64,000 nt of DNA from Bog-950 sp964615305 (GTDB taxonomy: Bacteria; Bacteroidota; Bacteroidia; Chitinophagales; LD1), in assembly GCA_964615305.1 (NCBI GenBank), contig CAZTNA010000005.1, positions 62,001 through 126,000 on the forward strand. Reading direction: 5' to 3'. Below the pieces are notes generated by a model. The model was not told the origin of the DNA. It made no database searches and was given only the letters and a program-made list of their open reading frames with translations. Every line of letters begins with the position of its first letter. Within the stretch, counting starts at the first letter, position 1. The position numbers were made by a program, and so were the translations under genes. Of the stretch, positions 35,150-44,248 are shown in pieces.

Positions 35150-36232
35150 ATGAAAAAATGTGTGCCTGTTTTTTTGCTGATGGTATCTGTAACCGCATTT
35201 TCTCAATGTATAGTACCTTTCCAAGACATTAACAACTTTGTTTACCTATTTGATGCCGGCCAAAGCAACTACATTGAAAATCTACCACTTAGAAGTGTAA
35301 AAGTGGGCAGAAACAATATTGTGGCATATGTGGGGCAAAACAACCGTATGAAAGTGTACTACAAAGGCCGTACATTTCCGATAAGCGATGTAGCCCCCAA
35401 CTATTACATGACCGATAACTGGTTTTTGTATCAAAACTTTAATGTAATAAAGGTGCTTTACAAAAATGAGTTTCAAACTATCGAGAACTTTTTTCGTGAA
35501 GGAATAGATTCACTATACTACAGCGACAGCCTGATTGTTTGGAACAATGTGTTAAACGAGTTGAACCTTTTTTACAATGGTACTACAACTATTTTAGAGC
35601 GAACTGAAGTTACAAGAGCAAAAATTGGAGACAATATTTTTGCTTACCTCGATCGCAACGGTAATTTCAAGGTGATTTACCGTGGCGAAATGCAGGTGCT
35701 GGAAACCTACGAGCCTGTCAATTTTTGGGTAAACCGAGATATGCTGATGTATATTGATCAGTATAATAATCTCAAATTTTTCGATCACGGTGTGGTGCGT
35801 GAAAGTAGTATTCAAACCCCACGAGAGTTTTACACCGGTGAGGGTTTTGCAGCGTATATCACTCTTTTGAAACAATTAGTGGTTTACTATAATGGGGAAG
35901 AGACTGTTTTGATGAATGATAGGCCTGTTGATCTAACGGTAAAAGAAAACCTGATGGTATACACCGACAAAGGGAAAAATTTCTGGTGCTGGTATAAAGG
36001 AAAAAAGTATTGGTTGGAACGCTACATCCCACTCGATTATGTAGTGGATAACGATATTATAGTGTATCAGGATATTAACGGGCGACTAAAAGCATTTTAC
36101 TTTGGCGAGCAGGTAGAAGTAAGCGACCAGATAGTTAAAAAATTTACGCTTTGGAACGAAGCGGTAAGTTATTCTATACAGCCGTATCAAACAAAAATAT
36201 GGTGCAATAAAAAGACTTTTACGTTCGAGTAA
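35150..36232 (+). CDS. Secreted protein of 35-residue tandem repeats, function unknown
   Basis: I do not recognise this 360-residue protein. After a signal peptide ending TAFSQ it consists of about nine repeats of 35 residues. Each begins with a short hydrophobic strand ending in an aromatic residue (Y60, Y94, W131, Y166, Y201, Y236, Y271, Y306, Y341) followed by a hydrophilic turn, a strand of LKVFY type, a glycine turn (often NGE or KGK), and a second strand. The spacing is exactly 35 from W131 on. This is the layout of a beta-propeller or related solenoid. It has no T9SS domain or lipobox, so it is probably periplasmic. It is divergent from the LptF/G gene. Confidence 0.75.
   Translation: MKKCVPVFLLMVSVTAFSQCIVPFQDINNFVYLFDAGQSNYIENLPLRSVKVGRNNIVAYVGQNNRMKVYYKGRTFPISDVAPNYYMTDNWFLYQNFNVIKVLYKNEFQTIENFFREGIDSLYYSDSLIVWNNVLNELNLFYNGTTTILERTEVTRAKIGDNIFAYLDRNGNFKVIYRGEMQVLETYEPVNFWVNRDMLMYIDQYNNLKFFDHGVVRESSIQTPREFYTGEGFAAYITLLKQLVVYYNGEETVLMNDRPVDLTVKENLMVYTDKGKNFWCWYKGKKYWLERYIPLDYVVDNDIIVYQDINGRLKAFYFGEQVEVSDQIVKKFTLWNEAVSYSIQPYQTKIWCNKKTFTFE
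35312..36229 (+). repeat. Nine protein-level 35-residue repeats
   Basis: The repeat boundaries sit at about residues 57, 91, 128, 163, 198, 233, 268, 303 and 338 of the encoded protein. The DNA copies are diverged, so the repeat is old and maintained at protein level. Confidence 0.75.
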
Positions 36233-36273
36233 ATATACGCCCGTTGTGCATGACGTATGCCGCAGCATTAGCA

Positions 36274-37002
36274 CTATTCGGCTTTTATGCTAACCAGTCT
36301 TCTTATAGAAATGAGGTGAAGAAGCAATGCCACCGGCACTACAAAGCCCGGCAACCATACAAAAGGAAAATGAAACACTATGTAGTTGGCAGGGTTGTTC
36401 GTAAAATAGCGGAAAGGATAAGGTGTGCTGAGGGCAGCTATTACTACAAAGTTCAGCAACAATACAATGCCGGCAATATTCCACCACAAAGCAATATGGG
36501 GGCTCCATGTTTTTTTTCGAAAACAGTAATAAGCTACAAATGGAGCAGAAATGCCAACGAACAGATCAAAGTTTAATCCCTGAAAACTCATTTGCACTGG
36601 TATTATTTGGTATTTGTAAAGCAACCACAGTATAAACTCCACAACAATACGAAACGATTGCAGATAGGTAAACCAAAAAATGTTTATCTGCTCGGTAAGC
36701 TTTAAAAATTCATGGCTGGCAAACAGTACCCCAATTATTACGATAGGAGGAAGAATCACTAATAGCAAGCGTGGAGGCATGGCATCAAAATCGTTGAGTA
36801 AACCACTGAAAGAAATAATGGCAGTATAAATGAGCCAGGTGATTATGATAGCTACCGCGCTTAAGAAATTTCTTTTCCTTTGGCCGTAAGTTAGATCAGC
36901 TTTGTGGCTGGCCACATAAACAGCAATTAATATTACAAATGCAATAATGAAAACAAGTAAGATGAACAGTGATGAAAGGTGCAGCGGTACAGATAACAAC
37001 AT
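36274..37002 (-). CDS. Multi-pass membrane protein of unknown function
   Basis: A 242-residue protein with about seven membrane helices, starting MLLSVPLHLSSLFILLV. The helix containing FRIVVEFILWLLYKYQIIPVQM and the following FQGLNFDLFVGISAPFVAYY are conserved-looking, with an arginine and a glutamate inside the membrane. The final helix is followed by a short basic tail. I cannot name the family. It faces the repeat-protein gene tail to tail with 41 bases between. Confidence 0.7.
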   Translation of the reverse strand: MLLSVPLHLSSLFILLVFIIAFVILIAVYVASHKADLTYGQRKRNFLSAVAIIITWLIYTAIISFSGLLNDFDAMPPRLLLVILPPIVIIGVLFASHEFLKLTEQINIFWFTYLQSFRIVVEFILWLLYKYQIIPVQMSFQGLNFDLFVGISAPFVAYYCFRKKTWSPHIALWWNIAGIVLLLNFVVIAALSTPYPFRYFTNNPANYIVFHFPFVWLPGFVVPVALLLHLISIRRLVSIKAE

Positions 37003-37140
37003 AGGGGTAGAGCAAATATAAAGAGTGGAAACGGGCTTGTCAAACCAATTTTCAAGAAAGTATTAAGTAACAATCTTTCACCGCTTCTACAAGCATCAAA
37101 GTTGAACGGTAAAACCAATATGTTATTACCCGAAACGACA

Positions 37141-37932
37141 CTACCTCGCAGCTTGAATATTGCCCCAGTTCTCTCCTCGCTTTATTCGCAGCATTTGAGT
37201 TTCGGTTACCTTAAATGTTTTTGCCAGTGTTCTTAGTGGCACACCTTCGTTTATTTTTTTCTTTATGAGCATTACTTTAGTAGAAGTTAACTTATATGGT
37301 TTTGTCCCCTCAAGTCGTTTCCCAAACCTGCTTTTTTTTGCTTCTATTACGTAGGGGCTTAGCTTTTGATGTTCTACATTTTCTTCTCTTGTCATCCATC
37401 TCAGATTCGATGCCCGGTTGTTTAGCTTATCGTAATCGAGGTGAGCCACAAGTATGTGTTTGGCAGACGGACAAGTAACAAAATTTTCTGCAACTAATCT
37501 ATGCACAAGCCCACCATAATTAATTGTTCTGCTAAGTTCAACAGCCCTTAACTCTTTTTTATACTTCGTTTTTAGCTGATCTAATAGTTCGGTTAGGCTT
37601 TTTATTTTTTTTTCATACTCGTAATAAGATGTGTCCTTCACGCGCTTAGCTTTGTTTCGGGTTCTCAATTTGCCCGTCTGCTTTACTAACTTTGCCATCT
37701 GCTCGCGCAAAAATTCAATCCGCTTACTATCGTTTTGTTCTCTTTGTTTAAAAAACTTAAGGCGTACAATTCGGTAACCGCTTACCATAGCACCTTTTAA
37801 AATTGTTTCACCATTTTGTTTGGTTGTGCTACGCACACGCCCGAAACTCGAAACTTCAATCTTAACATTGTTGGTGTATTTAAAATCAAATTTCACTTCC
37901 CTCCATATCTCCGTTACGGGTTGTTTGCTCAT
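37141..37932 (-). CDS. NUMOD4/HNH endonuclease-like protein with coiled-coil insertion and C-terminal HTH
   Basis: A 263-residue protein. The N-terminal NUMOD4-like motif (IWREV...KIEVSSFGRVRS) at 9-35 is followed by ILKGAMVSGYRIVRL. A basic, helical, probably coiled-coil segment fills about 62-130. The HNH core comes next with VHRLVAENF (H144), VAHLDYDKLNN (H164, N171-N172) and NLRWMTREENVEHQ. A C-terminal helix-turn-helix is at about 215-252 (LRTLAKTFKVTETQMLRIKRG). This is the order seen in free-standing homing endonucleases of phages, except for the insertion. It is not inside another gene, so it could be a domesticated nuclease or a DNA-binding regulator. The catalytic histidines appear intact. 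Confidence 0.8.
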   Translation of the reverse strand: MSKQPVTEIWREVKFDFKYTNNVKIEVSSFGRVRSTTKQNGETILKGAMVSGYRIVRLKFFKQREQNDSKRIEFLREQMAKLVKQTGKLRTRNKAKRVKDTSYYEYEKKIKSLTELLDQLKTKYKKELRAVELSRTINYGGLVHRLVAENFVTCPSAKHILVAHLDYDKLNNRASNLRWMTREENVEHQKLSPYVIEAKKSRFGKRLEGTKPYKLTSTKVMLIKKKINEGVPLRTLAKTFKVTETQMLRIKRGENWGNIQAAR

Positions 37933-38235
37933 ATCTATCTGTATAATAAATGTATAGTCATCACGATTGAAACATCTCTTCTATTCTTTACTGCTCTGGT
38001 AACGATTAGCCTGTTTTACTGTTAGCTGGTTCAGAAAAAATATAATTGAAAAACGGCTCAGTTAGTCACTTTTGTTTTGAGTGATTAACTGTGCTCCAAA
38101 GGTATATGCTAATACGAATAGGTAAAACTGAGGACGCGCCTGTTAATTGCCTTCAAATAAGATAGTTTTTACTCTGCCTGATAAATCTTAGTTGTGAACG
38201 GTAAATTGATTGAAGAATAAAAATTAGAATACGGT
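37933..38235. other. Intergenic region with an imperfect palindrome
   Basis: About 300 bases with no gene. CAGTTAGTCAC (38059-38069) and GTGATTAACTG (38081-38091) form a hairpin of 11 pairs with one G-T wobble and an 11-base loop. No T run follows on either strand, so it is not a clear terminator. It lies about 130 bases upstream of the HNH gene and could be an operator. Confidence 0.5.
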
Positions 38236-41200
38236 TTAGTCTATTGTTTTTACGAACCTCCGGGAGCAGACTTTTTCATTATCCCAAATGTTTATAAAGT
38301 ACATACCCACTGGTAGTGCCGATATATCTATTCTATTCTTGCCACTTGCAAGCGTTTCTGATTTAAACACAGTGCTGCCGGTAAGGTCAGTAATGCTAAC
38401 ATGAAAAAGCGTGCGGCTGCTTTCAATGTTCAATGTGTGAGTAGCCGGGTTGGGGAAAACAGAAACGTTGCTTTCGAAATAATCTTCCGCAAAACCACTC
38501 ATTTCATTGTCAATTATATACAGCGTGTAGGCACTGGTTAAAATTATTGCACTGTTGGTAGCGTTGATTAAATCAAAATTTACTTGCTCGGTTCCTTCAT
38601 CTAATGTGTCATCAATAATGGTTACCCAAATCATTTGCGTGTCAATAGTGTTAGGCAAAAACACAACTGTAGTGTCGTTAAAAGTAAAATCAACACCGGT
38701 AGTTGCATTACCTTGTGCAAGTTGAACACTAACTTTTGTAGTATCTGCAACGGGTGTTGATATAGTAACCTTCACAGGTACAGTTCCCTCATCTTCCACA
38801 TGATTAAAAGCAGCACCTAGAAATGATACCTGAAGCACATCGCTGTCAGTAATTGTTAAGGTATAAATAGAGTCGCTGCCCACCGTAATGTTAGGGCCTA
38901 CATTCAAAAACCTGAGAATCACTTGTTCTGTTGATTCAATTAGCGCATCATCTTTTACTTCCAGGTAAGATGTGTCGTAACTAACACCCGGAGGACCGAA
39001 GATCTGCTGGTTTGTATAGATATAATCAGAACCTGCAACTGCTGTTGACGCGGCATCATCGCGAGCCACAAAATAGCTTACAGTTGAGTTGCTCGGGTTT
39101 GTAGTTTCTACAATTACTTCCAGCGTAAATGCCCCTTCGGCTACTGTGGTGTCTATAGAAAAAAATCGTATGGTTGAGGCCGGTACAGGTTCAGGCGTGC
39201 CGCAGGGTGCTGTATGATGTGCCCCCAGGGAATCAAACATATCTACATGATATACTTTCCATGTTTCAACTGCATTATCCCAGTCGTTATCACCTTCATA
39301 ATTATAAAAACTGCGCACCAGCGTGTGTTGCGATGTTGAACCGGTATCTACCAGCCAACCGGATGTAGGCTGAATACCGAACTCGCCAATAATATCAATG
39401 GTATCGTTCAGATGCAACAGTGCCAAAGCATCATCACCGTTAAAATTAAAGAAACCAGAAAGGGTATCGGCTTGTTGTTTTATCATAGTATCAGCTTGTC
39501 CGTTGGCAACCACATAAACATCACCGGCAGCTAGTGTGCCATTTAAACCAAAAACCGAAGTTGTGCTTCCGGCATTAATTGATTTATAAATACGGTATTC
39601 GCTCAGGTCAATGACCGAAGATGTAGGGTTAAATATCTCAATTGCTTTGTTGTTAGAGGAGCCTTCTATGTATTCACTAAAAAAAAGATTGGAGCAATTG
39701 CCTGCTGGCGCAGGCTCGTCATTCACTATGGTAAGACAAAACGTATCGTTTGCAAATACAGCACCATTTGTTGGGTTCACCAGTCGAAAACGCACTAATT
39801 CATTTAACTCGTACAAGTTGTCGTCATTAATTATTACCGGTACTTGCCTTGTTCCTGAACTACCGGCTAACCAAGTAAGTGTGGTGTCTGCAAAAGAAAA
39901 ATCGTTGCCGTTGGTAGCGGTTGTTCCGGCACTTACCAGTTGTAGTGTAACGCTGGTGTTGTTTGTGCTTGTACTGGTAAGCCGAACAGGCACAAATGCT
40001 GTTCCTAAGTTTTCGGCCTGAGTAAATGCCGATGGATGAATGGTAAACTGTAACGTGTCATTATCAAGGATGGTAACAGTGTGTTGATTGTTAGCCCCTA
40101 TAATAGCACCGTTAGTTGCGTTGTTTAACTGAAACGAAAAGCTTTCAGTTCCTTCAGCTACAACATCATCCACAATATTCACCACCACATTTTGCGGTGC
40201 TGATGAGTTAGCAGGAAAGGTTACAGTAAGCGGTGAAAAACTATAATCAACACCACCAGGAGTAGCAGTGCCACCACCCATTACATTAACATCTACTGAA
40301 GTAGGGTTTGCGTTAGGGCTCGAAATTACAACTTGTACGTTTACAGCCGCAGACCCTTCAGAAGTTATGGTATTCGCGGTGTTGAAACTGACTGTAGGGT
40401 TTGGTGCTACATCGTTATCGGTAATAGTAAGCGTAAACAGGCTATCTGTTTCAAGCGTGCCATTAGCACTCGGGTTTCGCAAAACGAAAACAAGGTTTTC
40501 GGTTCCTTCTACAACTGCATCATCGGTAATGGTAAGAGTGAAAGCAAAAGAATCAACACCCCCCGGGTTAAACGTAAACATTTGTTGAAAGAAACCGCTT
40601 ACATCAGCGCCATTTCCGGTTTTTAAAAACGCTGTTACGTTTTGCGACTGCAAATTCACATTGCTTGCTTTAACATAACCTGCCACCACAGTTCCAGCCG
40701 ATTCAACAACAGTTATTGATACAGGCTGAAATCTGTAAGATGCAATAGGTGCTCCGCACAAAAACTGATTATTATTGATGGTGTTGTATGTATTAACAGC
40801 CGAATTTGTCCAAGTAAACTGTGAGTAAGTAGTGCCTATACCCTGCAACTGTAATGAAGTTCCCACTGCAGCTGATGAAGTTTCTGACACATTAATATTT
40901 GTTGAAACAAGTCCGTTCGTTCTTCCACTGGTGGAAGTAATGCTGCCTTCATACGATAGAAACTGAAGAATAGTATCGGTATGATTCACACCGCACTGCG
41001 TGGCAATAGGGGCATACTCCAGCACAATTGCATCTGGTCCATTCTGCAAACCACCAGTTGGTTTTTGAAACCAAACTGTGCCATAACCACATCCTGAACT
41101 GTTAGGAATAGTTCCTGCAAGTGTGTCTACATCATAAATCGGTGTGCCTATTGTTCCTGACTGTAAAAACACACGAAAACAACCAAGGTCTATACCTGCA

Positions 41201-41625
41201 TCACCAGCAATTTCATATCCTTCTAAAGTATCGTTGCTTATGTTTTCGTAGTGAATTTCGTTTATCCAAACGTTGGGAATTACCACTGCAGGCTGTACAA
41301 TAATCATCCCTTTCATGCCCATGCTAAAATGGTTGCCACACACATAATAGTGAGTGCCAACTGTAAGCCCTGTGAGCACCCCTCCTCCAAACGGAACTGC
41401 AAAGCCACCGCCAAGTGGAGTATTGCCGTTTGCGTTGTATGTAACTTGATCAACTTCTATTGCATTGTGTGATCCACCCAATGAAAATATAACTGTATCG
41501 CCAGCAGTAATGGTAACAGATGAGGGCGAAAAGACAAAACCCGAATTGGTAATAGAAGAAGTTGCAGCAAAACTGTTTATGATAAGCCCAAGCAGTGCCA
41601 GAAGAGGTAAAAATCTTTTGTTCAT
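38236..41625 (-). CDS. T9SS-exported protein: cupredoxin, lamin-tail and Calx-beta domains
   Basis: A protein of 1129 residues from the ATG at 41625; the frame is open further but the upstream part is not protein-like. In order: signal peptide (to about 21), a plastocyanin-like cupredoxin (24-112) with ligands H53, C96, H99 and M104, a lamin-tail-like domain (about 118-285), three Calx-beta domains (about 290-635), a second lamin-tail domain (about 640-810), two more Calx-beta domains (about 815-1045) and a T9SS type A sorting domain (VFPNPATHTLNI to the end). The Calx-beta units end in NDD/TDND motifs that bind calcium. It should be a surface or released copper and calcium-binding protein. 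The role is unknown. Confidence 0.88.
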   Translation of the reverse strand: MNKRFLPLLALLGLIINSFAATSSITNSGFVFSPSSVTITAGDTVIFSLGGSHNAIEVDQVTYNANGNTPLGGGFAVPFGGGVLTGLTVGTHYYVCGNHFSMGMKGMIIVQPAVVIPNVWINEIHYENISNDTLEGYEIAGDAGIDLGCFRVFLQSGTIGTPIYDVDTLAGTIPNSSGCGYGTVWFQKPTGGLQNGPDAIVLEYAPIATQCGVNHTDTILQFLSYEGSITSTSGRTNGLVSTNINVSETSSAAVGTSLQLQGIGTTYSQFTWTNSAVNTYNTINNNQFLCGAPIASYRFQPVSITVVESAGTVVAGYVKASNVNLQSQNVTAFLKTGNGADVSGFFQQMFTFNPGGVDSFAFTLTITDDAVVEGTENLVFVLRNPSANGTLETDSLFTLTITDNDVAPNPTVSFNTANTITSEGSAAVNVQVVISSPNANPTSVDVNVMGGGTATPGGVDYSFSPLTVTFPANSSAPQNVVVNIVDDVVAEGTESFSFQLNNATNGAIIGANNQHTVTILDNDTLQFTIHPSAFTQAENLGTAFVPVRLTSTSTNNTSVTLQLVSAGTTATNGNDFSFADTTLTWLAGSSGTRQVPVIINDDNLYELNELVRFRLVNPTNGAVFANDTFCLTIVNDEPAPAGNCSNLFFSEYIEGSSNNKAIEIFNPTSSVIDLSEYRIYKSINAGSTTSVFGLNGTLAAGDVYVVANGQADTMIKQQADTLSGFFNFNGDDALALLHLNDTIDIIGEFGIQPTSGWLVDTGSTSQHTLVRSFYNYEGDNDWDNAVETWKVYHVDMFDSLGAHHTAPCGTPEPVPASTIRFFSIDTTVAEGAFTLEVIVETTNPSNSTVSYFVARDDAASTAVAGSDYIYTNQQIFGPPGVSYDTSYLEVKDDALIESTEQVILRFLNVGPNITVGSDSIYTLTITDSDVLQVSFLGAAFNHVEDEGTVPVKVTISTPVADTTKVSVQLAQGNATTGVDFTFNDTTVVFLPNTIDTQMIWVTIIDDTLDEGTEQVNFDLINATNSAIILTSAYTLYIIDNEMSGFAEDYFESNVSVFPNPATHTLNIESSRTLFHVSITDLTGSTVFKSETLASGKNRIDISALPVGMYFINIWDNEKVCSRRFVKTID

Positions 41626-41791
41626 AAGAATGTTTAATTGTGATTGGTACAGCAAGTAAATCTGAGAAATTAAACGGGAAACCAAACATTGATTGTTTGC
41701 GTATTTACTCAACAAACGTGAATAAGTAATTGTGAAACACTTTAAACACAAAGTTGAAAATCTTTAATATAGCTTTTGAACACAGTTGCCT

Positions 41792-42385
41792 ATGCAAGAC
41801 GAAAATATTTGGAGCTACGAATTTGAAAAGGAAAAAGAAATAGTGCCGGGTCAGTTACTCCTTTCCGAGCCTTTTATGTATGACGAAAATTTTAGAAGAA
41901 CTGTGGTGCTTATCTGTGAACACACGCAGGAAAATGGAACAGTTGGTTTGATTTTGAATAAGCCGGTTAACCTTCGGTTAAATGATGTGGTGGCAGGTTT
42001 TCCTCCGTTCAAAGGGAAAGTATTTTTAGGAGGTCCGGTTGGTACAGATACTCTACAGTTTGTTCATTGCCTTGGCGAAAAAGTTGAAAATAGTCTGCAA
42101 CTTGCCGAGAACATATTTTGGGGTGGTAATTTTGAGCAATTGAAAGAAATGATGACTAACGGTGAAGTGCAGCCCGATGAAGTTCGTTTTTTTCTTGGTT
42201 ACAGCGGCTGGTCGGCTAATCAGTTAGAGGAGGAAATGAAAACCAATTCATGGATTTTGTCTCAGGCCAAATACCGCCATGTTTTTAAAGACGATTTCAA
42301 TACACTTTGGAAAGATGTAATGCAGCAAATGGGTGGTGTATATAACACTATGGCAAGCTATCCGGAAAGCCCAATTCTGAATTGA
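41792..42385 (+). CDS. YqgE/AlgH family protein
   Basis: A 197-residue protein. The ATG at 41792 is preferred over an upstream TTG. KEIVPGQLLLSEPFMYDENFRRTVVLICEH is the family's opening, and VGLILNKPVNLRL, FLGGPVGTDTLQFVH and FLGYSGWSANQLEEE follow in order. The family is widespread and cytoplasmic; its biochemical role is still unclear. It starts the rightward cluster with the DUF4105 gene 33 bases downstream. Confidence 0.92.
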   Translation: MQDENIWSYEFEKEKEIVPGQLLLSEPFMYDENFRRTVVLICEHTQENGTVGLILNKPVNLRLNDVVAGFPPFKGKVFLGGPVGTDTLQFVHCLGEKVENSLQLAENIFWGGNFEQLKEMMTNGEVQPDEVRFFLGYSGWSANQLEEEMKTNSWILSQAKYRHVFKDDFNTLWKDVMQQMGGVYNTMASYPESPILN

Positions 42386-42418
42386 TTTTTAATTGCAGAC
42401 TTCTAATTTATTAAAGCG

Positions 42419-43612
42419 ATGGAAAAACTGAACAGAGGGATTACTAGTCTGCTTGCAGTAATCTGCATTCAGTTTTTTGCGCTTCAGATTTATTCCAGCC
42501 CGGTTCTTTCTGACTCGTCTCGTATTTCTCTGCTCACCTGCTCGCCCGGTGAAGAGTTATACTCTGCTTTCGGACATACAGGCATTCGAATTACTGATTA
42601 CAAAAATGATTTCGATGTAGTGTTTAACTACGGCACTTTCGATTTTTCACAGCCCGGATTCTATACCAACTTTGTGAAAGGTAAAATGCGATATATGTTA
42701 ACTACCGATCGTTTTGACGATTTTACTAATCAATACATTTATGAGAAACGAAGCGTTGTTGAAGACGAAATTAGCTTACCTAACGAAGACAAGCAAAAAC
42801 TTTTTACCTACCTTTATAACAATGCACTTCCCGAAAACCGCGAATATTTTTACGATTTCTTTTGGGATAACTGTGCCACACGTATCCGTGATGTGTTCGA
42901 GAAAATTCTAGGAAACAGAATCCAATACGATGTTTCAAAAGGCAATTTTCAGAAGGGCAAAACCATGCATGATATGCTTCGTGTTTATGTATGGCAACGA
43001 CCTTGGGTTGATTATGGGTTTGATTTAATTCTCGGTATGCCCTGTGAAGTACCGGCTACTCCGCGAAATCAAACCTTTTTACCCGATTACTTGGCTGAGT
43101 ATTTAAAATGTGCTGCTGTTGATGATAAGCCGTTGGTAGTTTCTCGCCAAACAATTTTGAAATTTCCTGATGCGCAAGTCGGCTCAGCTTTCAGACCCTT
43201 ACATTTAAACTTGTTGTTAGTGCTTTTGGCTTTTGTGTTTTGGTTTTTTGAGAGAAAGAACAAAACGCATTACTTTAGTTTCGATGTAGTGTTATTTTTT
43301 GTAACAGGTCTATTAGGAACTTTCTTTCTGCTGCTTGGAATGTTGACTGAACACTACGCAGCACCTAAAAACCTGAACATGATCTGGTTGTTACCTACTC
43401 ATTTGGTTATTGCTTTTATTTTAATGAAGCAGCAAAAACCTCAATGGCTTAAATACTATTTTGGGGTTACATACTTTTTAATGATAGGTATTTTTGTTAG
43501 TTGGAGATGGATGCCCCAACCACTGAATACGGCAATAATGCCCCTCGTTTTCTTACTGTCTTTCCGGTCGGCATTGGTAGGTATATATCTGCATGCAAAA
43601 TCAAAATCATGA
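42419..43612 (+). CDS. DUF4105 (Lnb-like N-terminal) membrane protein
   Basis: A 397-residue protein. After the signal segment (residues about 12-30) the DUF4105 domain covers about 35-190, with ISLLTCSPGEELYSAFGHTGIRI and FFWDNCATRIRDVFEK. These hold the histidine and the asparagine-cysteine pair typical of this papain-like fold. The C-terminal half carries five predicted membrane helices. It may act on lipid- or glycan-linked substrates at the inner membrane. Its stop overlaps the next start by 4 bases. Confidence 0.88.
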   Translation: MEKLNRGITSLLAVICIQFFALQIYSSPVLSDSSRISLLTCSPGEELYSAFGHTGIRITDYKNDFDVVFNYGTFDFSQPGFYTNFVKGKMRYMLTTDRFDDFTNQYIYEKRSVVEDEISLPNEDKQKLFTYLYNNALPENREYFYDFFWDNCATRIRDVFEKILGNRIQYDVSKGNFQKGKTMHDMLRVYVWQRPWVDYGFDLILGMPCEVPATPRNQTFLPDYLAEYLKCAAVDDKPLVVSRQTILKFPDAQVGSAFRPLHLNLLLVLLAFVFWFFERKNKTHYFSFDVVLFFVTGLLGTFFLLLGMLTEHYAAPKNLNMIWLLPTHLVIAFILMKQQKPQWLKYYFGVTYFLMIGIFVSWRWMPQPLNTAIMPLVFLLSFRSALVGIYLHAKSKS

Positions 43613-44241
43613 ATGAACATCATATTTCAGTAAAGAAAACAGCCCGCTATTACTCACTTGGCGGGTTCACCAACAACACAAAAAATATAATCATAGTGCT
43701 TCATGGTTTTGGAATGAACGGTAAAGATTTTATTAATTCATTTCAACCGCTGCTCAACGAGTTGAATTACATTATTGCACCTGAAGCACTCAACCGTTAC
43801 TACCTTAAAAGCGCAAGTGGTGCAGTTGGGGCTACATGGATGACCCGCGAAGACCGCCTCTATGAGATTAACGATTACATCAATTACCTTGATGATTTGT
43901 ATATGCGCTTAGGCTTGGAAAGTGTATCAGCAAAAATTACTGTGATAGGTTTTTCGCAAGGCGCATCAACAGCTACACGATGGGTAAACGCAGGTAAAAA
44001 CCGAGTTGATACCATGATAGTTTATGCAGGTGAAGTGGCTCCTGAGTTGCTGCCTTTATCGTTAAATTCGGGCCTGCGGAAAACAAAAAATATTTTCATT
44101 TGTGGTGACAGGGACGAAATTTTCACGCCACCTCTTGTTGCAGAAATGAAGTTGAAATACCAAGAACTGAATTTTACTGAGATAGAATTCAAAGGAAAGC
44201 ATGTAGTTAACACCGAAGTGTTGATCCCCCTATTTCTCTAG
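43609..44241 (+). CDS. Alpha/beta hydrolase, phospholipase/carboxylesterase family
   Basis: A 210-residue esterase starting at the ATG at 43609, which overlaps the DUF4105 stop (ATGA); longer starts lie inside that gene. The oxyanion motif LHGFG is at 31-35, the nucleophile elbow GFSQG at 114-118 (S116), the acid D169 in GDRDEIF, and H198 in KGKHVV. This is the layout of the bacterial carboxylesterase/palmitoyl-thioesterase family. It has no signal peptide. The substrate is probably a small ester. Confidence 0.92.
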   Translation: MNEHHISVKKTARYYSLGGFTNNTKNIIIVLHGFGMNGKDFINSFQPLLNELNYIIAPEALNRYYLKSASGAVGATWMTREDRLYEINDYINYLDDLYMRLGLESVSAKITVIGFSQGASTATRWVNAGKNRVDTMIVYAGEVAPELLPLSLNSGLRKTKNIFICGDRDEIFTPPLVAEMKLKYQELNFTEIEFKGKHVVNTEVLIPLFL

Positions 44242-44248
44242 TACGCTT

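Noticed and set aside
39611..40021. 136-residue plus-strand frame inside the Calx-beta gene
   Set aside because: It is antisense to repeated, well-conserved domains; long antisense frames are common there.
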